A stretch of 64,000 bases of DNA from Protula sp. h YS-2021 (lineage: Eukaryota > Annelida > Polychaeta > Sabellida > Serpulidae), in the NCBI GenBank assembly GCA_949752745.1, contig OX457024.1:112391414-112455413 (forward strand). The letters are read 5' to 3'. The position numbers and the translations under genes are program-made. Shown in pieces: positions 1-8,324 of the stretch. Each line of letters starts with the position of its first letter. Position 1 is the first letter of the stretch. The notes under the pieces were generated by a model. The model was given only the letters and a program-made list of their open reading frames with translations, did no database searches and was not told where the DNA came from.

Positions 1-39
1 GTCTGCTGAGAAATGACTTCACTCTGCTGAGTCCACTCC

Positions 40-70
40 CTTTTATACCCAACTGTTTGCTGAGTCAGCA
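40..70 (-). promoter_or_regulatory. TATA box plus palindromic Maf-recognition element
   Basis: On the minus strand TATAAAAG (40-47) is preceded 10 bp upstream by TGCTGAGTCAGCA (58-70), a perfect 13-bp T-MARE/NF-E2 palindrome. The arrangement matches the promoter of the 206-aa gene at 20951-20981, so it probably drives that gene's homologue, which would lie left of the window. The motif match is seen; factor binding is inferred. Confidence 0.55.
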
Positions 71-549
71 AACAACTTGCAAACGTTTGAATTCACTTCA
101 ACTCGTCCATGGTTGAATCGGACAAGGTCTGATGCATTATCTGGAACATCATCATCATAAAGTAAAATGATTCTTGCAGCTACAACTAACATGAGCTCAA
201 CTGCCCAAATTGTATTCGCGTTGATAAATGCTGAATCAATGTCGTAAGTTAACGGTAAATGTAGATCTTCACATTCACGTAGAAACGAGCGGATGAAACG
301 ATCTCTTGGAATGGTCTTTCCAACAACTTCCCAATGCTGATGTAAGTTCTTCACTTGCAGCATCCAATCCGATTCAAAAGCAGGAAGCTTTGAAAACATA
401 TAGTCATTATAATTCACTTTGAAGACGTCATCCATGGTCTCTACACATCGGTGAAGAAGTAAGGCCGACATTGTCAAGTCTTTTCTCGTCACACAATATC
501 CACTTGTTGACTTGTTGACAGAATGTATTACTAGTTGACTAGTTGACAT
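43..549 (-). CDS. Polinton accessory protein, homologue of the 139-aa protein at 20986-21405
   Basis: The function is unknown. From about residue 27 the 168-aa product aligns without gaps over most of its length with the 139-aa Polinton protein: LLHRCVETMDDVFKVNY, a Trp-containing LQVKNLH block, IPRD..I.SFL.ECE, then YDIDSAF. It is more distantly related to the 95-aa protein at 19940-20227, so it belongs to a small paralogous family of this element. It looks alpha-helical and soluble, with no signal peptide or membrane segment. The ATG at 549 gives a 26-residue N-terminal extension absent from the homologue; the ATG at 471 matches the homologue's start. The extension contains a TSQLVIHS-type tract overlapping promoter-like DNA, so either start is possible. 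A TATA box lies at 562-569. Confidence 0.7.
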   Translation of the reverse strand: MSTSQLVIHSVNKSTSGYCVTRKDLTMSALLLHRCVETMDDVFKVNYNDYMFSKLPAFESDWMLQVKNLHQHWEVVGKTIPRDRFIRSFLRECEDLHLPLTYDIDSAFINANTIWAVELMLVVAARIILLYDDDVPDNASDLVRFNHGRVEVNSNVCKLFADSANSWV

Positions 550-561
550 GTTTCACTCATG

Positions 562-628
562 CTTTTATATTACTTCCATGTAATCAAAATATGGTGTGTA
601 ACTTTGTTAAAAAATTGCTGACTCAGCA
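562..628 (-). promoter_or_regulatory. Promoter of the 168-aa gene: TATA box and Maf-recognition element
   Basis: Minus-strand TATAAAAG lies at 562-569, 13 bp ahead of the ATG at 549, and a perfect T-MARE palindrome TGCTGACTCAGCA at 616-628, about 46 bp upstream of the TATA box. The short TATA-to-ATG distance favours the ATG at 471 as the start in use. The intervening sequence (AAAATATGGTGTGTAAC) recurs at the centre of the 61.5-kb palindrome. Confidence 0.5.
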
Positions 629-720
629 GAATTTTACTTATGTATATGAATGTCTCACTTACAGTTGTACTGCTGTACAGCTGTAAAGCAGAGACATCTA
701 GCGGTGAAGTCCAGGGGGGG

Positions 721-1165
721 TGGTCGACCCAAAAAATGAAAAATGTTCAGAATCGTCTGAAACGGATAAATATGCAAAAATCACAATTTCGGGGGGGGGG
801 GGGGGGGTTGGTCGACCCAAAAAATGAAAAATGTTCAGAATCGTCTGAAACGGATAAATATGCAAAAATCACAATTTCGAGGGGGGGGGGGGGGGTCGGT
901 CGACCCAAAAAAAAAGAAAAATGTTCAGAATCGTCTGAAACGGATAAATATGCAAAAATCACAATTTCGAAAGGGGGGAGGGGGGGTCGGTCGACCCAAA
1001 AAATTAAAAATGTTCAGAATCGTCTGAAACGGATAAATATGCAAAAATCACAATTTCGAGGGGGGGGGGGGGGGTCGGTCGACCCAAAAAATGAAAAATG
1101 TTCAGAATCGTCTGAAACGGATAAATATGCAAAAATTACAATTTCGGGGGGGGGGGGGGGGGGAG
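721..1165. repeat. About 85-bp tandem repeat with G-tracts, 5 copies
   Basis: Five units each contain GTCGACCCAAAAAATGAAAA, TTCAGAATCGTCTGAAACGG and a terminal run of 10-20 G. TTCAGAATCGTCTGAA is itself an imperfect palindrome. Frames stay open across the array on both strands, but these are by-products of the repeat and not genes. The G-runs vary in length between copies, as expected of slippage. Confidence 0.9.
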
Positions 1166-1267
1166 GTCATCACTTTTTAAGGTCTGTTGCCGATTGACTT
1201 CGGAAATGAAAGCTTGACTTCATTGACTTCGACGATCATCGACTGCGCCAAAACTCTCATGCAAACC

Positions 1268-1520
1268 CTAGGAAGCCGCCACACAGCATGACCTCATTAT
1301 AACCTCATTATGACCTCATTATGACCTCATTATGACCTCATTATGACGTCATGGATGGCCGCGCTTATCCTAACGCTTATCATGACTTCCGCTCCAGACA
1401 GCACTTCCGCTCCAGACAGCACTTCCGGTCCAGACAACACTTCCGGTCCAGACAACACTTTCGGTCCAGACAACACTTCCGGTCCAGACATGATGACGTC
1501 ACTTCCAGACAGTATGACGT
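1268..1520. repeat. Short tandem repeats: TGACCTCATTA and CTTCCGGTCCAGACAACA
   Basis: At 1288-1350 an 11-bp unit TGACCTCATTA is repeated about five times; it resembles the TGACGTCAT arrays at 61.3-61.4 kb. At 1385-1495 a 15- to 18-bp unit (CTTCCGGTCCAGACAACA and variants) is repeated about seven times, then TGACGTCA sites follow. The same unit occurs in the reverse orientation at 58740-58870, linking this region to the palindromic element at the right end. Confidence 0.8.
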
Positions 1521-1556
1521 CATCAAGTGGGCCAGAACCAACGTTTTTACCCTACT

Positions 1557-1775
1557 GTTGTTGTACAACAATTGTTCAACAAGCTGTTGTTCAACATGTT
1601 GAACATGTTGTTCAACAAGTTCAACATGTTCAACATGTTGTTGAACAAGTCAAACATGTTCAACATGTTCAACATGTTGTTGACTAAGTTGAACATGTTG
1701 AACATGTTGTTTAACATGTTGTTCAACATGTTGTTCAACAAGTTGTTGTTCAACATGTTGTAGTTCAAGCAACTG
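1557..1775. repeat. TTGTTCAACATG palindromic array
   Basis: A dense run of 9- and 12-bp units built from the palindrome TTGAACATGTTCAA. All frames lack stops, giving repetitive Asn/Met/Leu or Val/Glu/His translations with no coding signature. Equivalent arrays lie at 59885-60240, 61240-61320 and their mirror copies. Confidence 0.9.
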
Positions 1776-1799
1776 ATGCAACAATAGCAGCCAGTTGAG

Positions 1800-2265
1800 A
1801 AGAAAACAAGACATATGTGGAATAGTTTTATTAATACACTTAAATACACGCATCTTAAACCTATAACAATATTGCAACATTTGTTGATTTACAAAGTCTT
1901 TATTATAAAGTTTAGTCAAATAAGTCTATTTTTCTTCATCTGCTTCACTATTTTCCATCTACCTGTCCTCATCCACATCACTTTCTTCGTCGCTGCTTTC
2001 AGCTTCCTCCTCCTCATCTAGAAGCTCTTCAAAGAATGCATCGTTTCTTCTTATAGCCGCCTTAATGCCTTTGGATACTCATAATGTTTTTCATCAACAG
2101 AGTAATTAAAGTCTTCTAAAATGGTTTGATAATGTTCGTTTTGTTCTAGACGTTGGGTATATTTGAATAGTCTCATAAACAGTTGTTTAAGTCGACGCTT
2201 ATAAATGGATCGAAAGTCATCACTTGCTATTTCACGCGCATCTTCAAATCGGTCAACTATAGCGA
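1800..2265 (-). pseudogene. Decayed copy of the C2H2 zinc-finger/acidic protein gene
   Basis: The DNA from about 1800 to 2265 matches the 3' flank and C-terminal half of the intact gene at 60440-61177, including the segment encoding the Glu/Asp/Ser-rich tail, the KRRLKQLF-type helix and the shared 3' sequence ACAAGACATATGTGGAATAG. It carries small indels and substitutions that break the frame, for example in the acidic tail near 1960 and near 2060. The N-terminal half with the zinc fingers is missing: at about 2255 the match stops and joins the 220-bp repeat family. It is a relic on the minus strand. Confidence 0.75.
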
Positions 2266-2465
2266 AAGTTATCTCACTTTTTCACTTTTTACAAAGTTAA
2301 AATGGCGGCATGTTACAAATATGCATACAGCCACATGCGCAAATAGCCTGTGATACTTAATGTTAAAACTGGATACAAAACTGAATCAAACGGTTAAATT
2401 TTCATGCAAATCGACAAAGTATAGTGAAAGTTATACACTCTTGAAGTTAGCCATATCACGATCCT
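2256..2465. repeat. Single copy of the about 220-bp repeat (AAAATGGCGGCATG family)
   Basis: It contains TATAGCGAAAGTTATCTCAC, CACTTTTTACAAAGTTAAAA, GGCGGCATGTTACAAA and TTTTCATGCAAATCGA, the landmarks of the tandem units at 63.3-64.0 kb in the same orientation. It directly abuts the zinc-finger pseudogene, whereas in the intact element a TTGTTCAACATG array separates the two, so this copy is rearranged. Confidence 0.75.
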
Positions 2466-2860
2466 AGGGGGCTGGGGGTGGGGTGTTGGTACATAGTATG
2501 CCCTAGGCTTAGCTCGTCTGCCGCCTGGTTGGGGGGAGGTCCACACTTTGTCACCATGGTTACGGCGACTTTGACGTCATTTCATGTGGTGGGACCAATC
2601 TGTTCCCACTACTTCAACCGTCTTGGGGGAAGGGGATAACAGAGTAACAGACCCTCTCCATTTATTTATTTGGACTCACACACAAACACACAGACACACA
2701 GACGCACGCACGCACGCACAAAGTTCTAGAATTAATGTTCTGGAATTCAAATATTTTCTGCAATGAATTTATCAGGGGGAGGGGGTCGGGGTGGTGGAGG
2801 GGCACTCACGTACCGAATGGTTACCATGCGTGTCTACATTAGTTTTGAAGTTGACAGTTA
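2466..2860. other. Unassigned; short ACAC/ACGC microsatellite
   Basis: I see no gene here. There is an imperfect (AC)n to (GCAC)n microsatellite at about 2679-2720 and G-rich tracts at 2465-2545 and 2775-2805. Confidence 0.5.
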
Positions 2861-3225
2861 AAAGAGAAAAAAGATTTTTTTTAAAGGAAAGTAGCGTAAA
2901 AATGGCCTGTGCGGAAATTCACGTCTAGTTTTATTTCGGAAATGAATTTTCTACGCCTTCAAGGCGTAAAAATTCTATTTCAACTTACAGATAGATTTAC
3001 AAGTATATTAGCTTGAAAATGATAGCTCAAAAAGAAAAAAGGACGTTTTTACGGATTGATGGCGTAAAAATACCCTGTGCGTCAGAAATTTGTCTAGTCT
3101 TGTGGTTGAAATGACTTTTTTACGCCCTATAAAGCGTAAAAATGCCCTTTTAACTTACAGATAGATTTTAATATATCTTGCTTTAAGGCTTGATAGTTAA
3201 AAGAAAAAAGGATTTTTAAGTAAAA
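2861..3225. repeat. About 170-bp tandem repeat with GCGTAAAAA motifs
   Basis: Roughly two units share AAAGAAAAAAGGA, GGCGTAAAAATNNCCTGTGCG, GTCTAGTYTTRTKG, ACGCC..AA.GCGTAAAAAT and AACTTACAGATAGATTT. Each unit contains an inverted pair TTTTTACGCC/GGCGTAAAAA able to form a hairpin. Confidence 0.7.
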
Positions 3226-4720
3226 TGTGTATGTGTGCTTCACAAAATTTGAAATATGCAACACTTGATTGAAATACCAACCCACACCCCCGCTCCCCGC
3301 CCCCAGCCCCGCACCAGGCTCCACCTCCTCCATGCATAACATCTCCTATGTTCACTGGAAGGCTTCTGGCGTTAACAGACTCACGAGAAAATGAGATTCG
3401 AAACATCATGTGCAGAAAATAGAAAGGCAGAGTCGGTGCCTTAGAACCCCCTCCCCTCACTCCTCCCCCTCCCTCCTCTCCCTCCCCCTCTCCCGTCCCC
3501 CCTCCCCACCAGACCTTGTGTCTTCTCAGTGCTTATAAACGGCCTAGTGAATCAGATCAGATTCCATGTGCCAATTTGATGTAATCGTGAGTCGTTTATA
3601 TATATACTCATAGGTCATTCTGATGTACTCACGAGTTAATTTGATACACCCATAAGTGAATTTGATGTACTCATGGGTCAATTTTAAATATTCGTATGAG
3701 TCAGTTTATATAAAGTTGAACGACTTACAATGACTATTCAAAGTTATGTCTTATTTACATCAGAAAACGCACTATTTCCTTTTACTTGAAAAACTATATT
3801 TTTATTTGGTGTATATCAGGGCTTGGTTATAAGCACTGCAAAGACACTCAGCTATAAATAGCCTCTGAATGTACGAGAACCTATTTCTCTCAAAGACGAA
3901 ATATTAAACACTTGGCAAAAAATAATATTTTTAAAATCACTTCCTTTTATCAAGTAGAACTTTCAGACTGATTTTTATGTTTTCCTCATTGCAAGTCTTC
4001 GACTTTCAAAGTGTTACTAACAGCAGAGCGAGTTCAAAACCTGGATAATTCCAATGCCTAAAAATAGCTCCATATTATATTCCGTGTAATGACAACAGTA
4101 GTCATCCAGTCATGAAAAAATATTCACTCATTTTATCCCGATTTTACTGTGGCAGAATGGTTATATCTGTTGCACAACATGTCTCCAGTGCGTTGTGATT
4201 CCTTATACCTTATACCTCTGCATATGACCGGATATGCAGATTCTGTCGGCCTATCCGTCCGTTTGTCCGTGAGTAACCCTCACATTTTCAGTATAACTTA
4301 ATTTTGACAATCTTGAGCGAGTTCAATTAAACACAAACTTAAGTTTTTGATGGCTTTCATTGTAATTTCATGATTATGTCCTACGTCATTCTGGCAACTA
4401 TAGTGCACCTTTACTCTGCAAGTGTCGACCATTGCAAGTACGTAAACAGTGAAATTATTGATCGGCATGTGCGTGCCCCTTATTTTCAAACACATGCCAC
4501 ATTGCCGTTGTTGTCCATCAGCCAACCTCCACGGCGATTATGTCTGCTTGCATTGGCGTGTGTGACCTCCGCGACTATTTTTCCGGCGTGTTTCATTCTT
4601 ATGTGTCCAATCTTCGGCTATGTTATCCCATCTATGTTCTTCATTCCTTTTTTATCCAATCTCCAGGTATATTCTCTCGTGTACATACTTCGTTACTTTG
4701 TGTCCAACCCTCCCCCCCCC
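3226..4720. other. Non-coding interval without recognisable gene
   Basis: It holds C-rich stretches (3285-3320, 3448-3515), an imperfect TYTGATGTACTCATGRGT repeat at 3570-3700, and a segment at 4200-4400 (CCGTCCGTTTGTCCGTGAG) that looks like a generic interspersed repeat. No ORF here shows a family signature. Confidence 0.5.
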
Positions 4721-4721
4721 C

Positions 4722-5325
4722 CCCAGCAAACAACTGACGTCTTTTTTTTGGTTGAAAAAAAGGTTGGATTTTGGTCGCGACGACTTCACAACCATATTCT
4801 GACCTATTACCCCAAAACCCGACTTTATTCCGACGTCGAGGCGACGTCGGTTTTCTGACGTCATTCCGACGTTGCAAAAACGACCAAAAAGCGATGAACA
4901 TTATTATCGCTCACCGGAAATGGAAGTCATTTTGAAAAAGAGGTAGAAAAAACGTAATTTTTATGAAAATTTTAGAATTTTGATGGCGCGCCGGTATTTT
5001 TCCTCCTAGATTGTAAAAATGTACATGGAAAATGCTATCGTATGTATTTCACAACAGCAGTTGAATAATTAATTATCTATTAATTATATAACTCTAGTCA
5101 GTTTCAGGTCGGAATCCGACGTCGGTTGCCATTTCATATACAACCTAAAACCGACTTAATTCCAACGTCGGATTTAGGTCGGAACCCGACGTCATTCTGA
5201 CGTTGAAAACTCGACGTTGGTTCCATTTCATATACAACCAAAACCGGTACGTCAGTCCGACGTCAGAACGACGTCGGGTCGACGTCGTGACCCGACGTCG
5301 TTCTGACGTCTTAATGTTTGCTGGG
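4722..5325. mobile_element. MITE-like element with CCCAGCAAACA terminal inverted repeats
   Basis: The left end CCCAGCAAACAACTGACGTC (4722-4741) is mirrored by GACGTCTTAATGTTTGCTGG near 5305-5325. The interior is built of iterated GACGTCGG/CCGACGTC motifs at 4835-4875 and 5105-5300 around a unique AT-rich core, with no transposase ORF. This is the structure of a non-autonomous DNA transposon. It is flanked by C-tracts on both sides, so a target-site duplication cannot be read confidently. Confidence 0.7.
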
Positions 5326-6085
5326 CCCCGACCAACCCGCCCCCCGGTCCTAACCCACCCCCGTCATAACCCCCCCCCCCCGGCTAAAACCCCCCGGCGG
5401 TCTAAACCCCCCGACCCAATACCCCCCGATTCTCCGGTCTATTTTATATTTTGTAACTGCGATACATCCACGTTGTTAATTACACTTCAAATGCCCATTG
5501 AAGAGACCACACGGCGTTCAAAATTGCATTTTCTAATTTCTGAAGGAATTGATCATCATTATAAAAGAAAATTCATACATCCATTGATGATAGCAGTCAG
5601 TTTTTGAAACTGCAATGCTCTTACGATTGAAGAGTGTGTACACATTAAAAATTGCAATTCATATGCCGGTTGCGAGATCAGTTGAGTTTACAAATTGCAA
5701 TGTCTTTTTGCAGTAGATGCGACTTATATCCATTAAGATTCACTTGAATGGGTAATTTAGTGATCCAGATTGCTGTGAAACTCATGCTACCATGATGGAA
5801 TACATCACATCTGCTAAAGGGAATCCAAAGATATTGTACCAAGGACATTTGCACGTAAAGCAGAAAAATCTAGCAAATGGCTGTGTTTCGTACGAATGCG
5901 AAAAGAGGCGCCAGAACGAATTATCATTACACATTTTCCTTTGAGAACGGGGGTTTTAGGTCGGGGGTTTATGCCGCCGGGGGGTTTTAGTCCGGGAGGG
6001 GGGGGGGGGTGATTACGGAGGGGGTTAGGGCCGGGGGGGTTCGGCCTGGGGGGGGGGGGGGTTCGGCCTGTTCCCCTCCGGGTAT
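5326..6085. repeat. Inverted pair of C-tract/G-tract clusters around a unique core
   Basis: 5326-5440 is a C-run array with TAAAACCCCCCGGCGG-type words; 5945-6075 is the complementary G-run array with GGGGTTTTAG-type words. The arms are similar in reverse complement and enclose about 500 bp of unique DNA without a gene. It could be a degraded foldback element. Confidence 0.55.
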
Positions 6086-6284
6086 AATCGCCCTTTTCCA
6101 TGGCTCGTAAAATATTTTACGATGACTTATAATATTTTACAACGGTTTTTATGGTAAGAGGCAGCTACACTCTTCGTACTCGAGTTACAAGAACCGCTCT
6201 CAAATTGTGTTATATTGAATCATGCTTCTAATATAAAGGGACTGACTAAGACAAGCCCGTGGAATACCGTTTTAACATTTAATG

Positions 6285-6985
6285 CTTATTTTTGATATCA
6301 AAATATAATTAAAAATATCAAAAAAAAAATGAATGTGGATCTTATTAATTTATATTTTACTAGCAATAATTGAACTGTAGATGGCAAAAATTTATTTTTG
6401 AGATCAAAAAATCAATTTTACAAACTTAAAAAATCTTAAGGGAGACACTCATTTATTTGAAATTTAATGAATCGTCAATTAACTTTTGGAGATAAAAACC
6501 TGAATTATTGACATCAATAAAAACAATACAATTTTTGATCTCAAGAATTGCTTCTTTTTGTACAGTAAAAAATAAAAGAAAGATGCTGTATACAAGGACG
6601 AGTCATTATTTTATTCACAGATGTGTGCTCCTGAACTTTTTACATAAAAATAGACTGATATTTTGATATCAAAAATAAATTTATGAGATGAAAAAAATCA
6701 TTTGCAGATTTCAAAATACAAATTAAAAAAGTCTCATTCTGAAATGATGATATCTTAAATTAATTCTTGATATCAATAAAGGAAAATAAATTACAGAGCT
6801 GAAAATTGATATTTTGCTATAAAGTATTTCAAATTTGCTATCAAGAATTGAATTTTTGATCTCAAAAATCAAATTTAGATATCAACAAATCATTTTTATA
6901 TAAATATTTCTTGATACATCTCAACATATTTTGATATCAAGAATTATTTTTTGAAATCAAAAATACATTTAGAGATATCAGTAGT
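6285..6985. repeat. Degenerate TTTTTGATATCAAAAAT palindrome repeats
   Basis: At least 15 variants of the palindrome TTTTTGATATCAAAAAT occur every 20-60 bp in very AT-rich DNA. A short piece of the same repeat recurs in inverted orientation at about 22785-22850 on the other side of the Polinton. No coding sequence is seen. Confidence 0.75.
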
Positions 6986-7172
6986 TGAGAAACGAGAGAA
7001 TCACTGCACGAGAGAATCACTGCATTTTGTGACGTCATACCTCCCCCCCCCCCTGGTAGAGAATCAAATATTATGGGACCCCCCCCCCCTCGGGACATAC
7101 TATGGACCGACCCCCCCCCCCCCCCTCGGGACATACTATGGACCGACCCCCCCCCCCCCCCCCCCTCCCGGC
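6975..7172. repeat. Outer inverted repeat flanking the Polinton, left arm
   Basis: GATATCAGTAGTTGAGAAAC, two GAGAGAATCACTGCA units, TTTTGTGACGTCATACC and then long C-runs separated by GGGACATACTATGGACCGAC. The reverse complement of this order is found at 22545-22793 beyond the right TIR. Confidence 0.8.
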
Positions 7173-7520
7173 TACTTTTTACGCCGCTGGCTCACGGCTC
7201 ACCGTCAGTAGTATAAAAAGCTCGGGTTGACACCACTCTAATCATTGCATTGCCAAACCATCATGGACCAACCATAGTATGTAATTCAGCACTCCTATAA
7301 GAGCACCTTGTCTGTGCACATATGTATCATTCAAGCTCTGGCTGCCGTTGGTTACACATGGGAAAACAGTTGCTCTTACCTATTGTGTTGTGCTATGCTG
7401 TTGAAGAACAAGTGAAACGTTAGTTATTCATTGGAAAAGAGAAGTGAAAGATTTGGTTATTCTTTGGAAAAGGGAAGTGCAAGATTGGAAGACAAATTAA
7501 CCAATGACTTGTGGTAAGTC

Positions 7521-7551
<31 letters not shown>

Positions 7552-7555
7552 CTGA
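7173..7555. other. Unassigned interval with a TATA-like site and poly(T)
   Basis: It contains GTATAAAAAGC at about 7211-7221, a short direct repeat (GAAGTGAAAGATTTGGTTAT / GGGAAGTGCAAGATTGG) at 7441-7490 and a T-run of about 28 at 7521-7548 immediately outside the Polinton TIR. No supported ORF. It could be the promoter end of another repeat. Confidence 0.4.
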
Positions 7556-8229
7556 GAAATTTAAGAGTGCACTCGTACAGAGTTGTGAGGGGGAAAACCG
7601 ATCAATAATTTCAGAGTGCGCTCGAGTCTGGGAACAATCAATAAATTTGAGAAGGAATGGGATTTTCCCTACGTTAAGTCCAATGTTATGTTTTAAGTTA
7701 TAGTAGTTGGAAAAATGACACTTCTAAAACACATTTAACAAATGTAGTTTTTTAACACCATATAATATATAAAATAAGTTTGAACATTTTAGCATGCTAC
7801 TTATTTGAATATTCTAAAGTCATAGTAGTGGAAAAATGGTGGTTCTAGGCCAATTTTAACAAATTTTGTTTTTTGACAAAATATTATGTACAAAATAAGT
7901 TTAAACATTTTACCATGGTGTAGTAGGGTAAAAATGAGGGTTTTAGACCAACTTTAAAAAATTTTGTTTTTTGACAAAATATGATGTATAAAATAAGTTT
8001 GAACATTTTATCATGATGTAGTAGGGTAAAAATGAGGGTTCTAGACCAACTTTAACAAATTTTGTTTTTTTGACAAAATATGATGTAGAAAATAAGTTTG
8101 AACATTTTACTATGGTGTAGTAGGGTAAAAATCAGGGTTCTAATCCAAAATTTAATTTTCTTTGAAAATATATTATGCTTTTCTTTTCTTAATGCTTTCA
8201 GGTATCGTCAGAACACATCGCTCTCCGCT
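7556..8229 (+). repeat. Polinton terminal inverted repeat, left
   Basis: It is mirrored by 21424-22105. From outside to inside: short iterons with AGAGTGCACTCGT and CCGATCAATAA, then the conserved block AAGGAATGGGATTTTCCC, then three to four degenerate units of about 110 bp containing GGTGTAGTAGGGTAAAAAT and TTTTGACAAAATAT, ending at CATCGCTCTCCGCT where the arms diverge. The outer boundary is approximate. Confidence 0.9.
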
Positions 8230-8258
8230 AGATGTCTCTGCAATACATGTCTAGGTGG

Positions 8259-8266
8259 TATAAATA
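8259..8266 (+). promoter_or_regulatory. TATA box of the plus-strand Polinton unit
   Basis: TATAAATA lies just inside the left TIR, 59 bp before the ATG at 8325, suitable for starting the polymerase transcript. Confidence 0.6.
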
Positions 8267-8324
8267 GGATGAGTGAGACCTACATTTCATCATATCAGTT
8301 TAGGCAATTGACGTGACAACAACA

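Larger units (their letters stand above)
1..620 (-). mobile_element. Edge of a second Polinton copy running off the left end
   Basis: The segment matches 20.93-21.41 kb of the complete Polinton in order and orientation: a gene like the 139-aa protein at 20986-21405, followed leftwards by a promoter like the one in front of the 206-aa gene at 20292-20912. The body of this second copy would lie outside the window. It has diverged clearly at the DNA level, so it is a different lineage and not a recent duplicate. The standard TIR seen at 7556-8229 is not present on its right side; unrelated satellites follow from 640. Confidence 0.6.

Noticed and set aside
5203..5607. 134-aa ORF rich in Arg/Pro
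   Set aside because: It runs from a MITE end into a C-tract repeat with no conserved feature.
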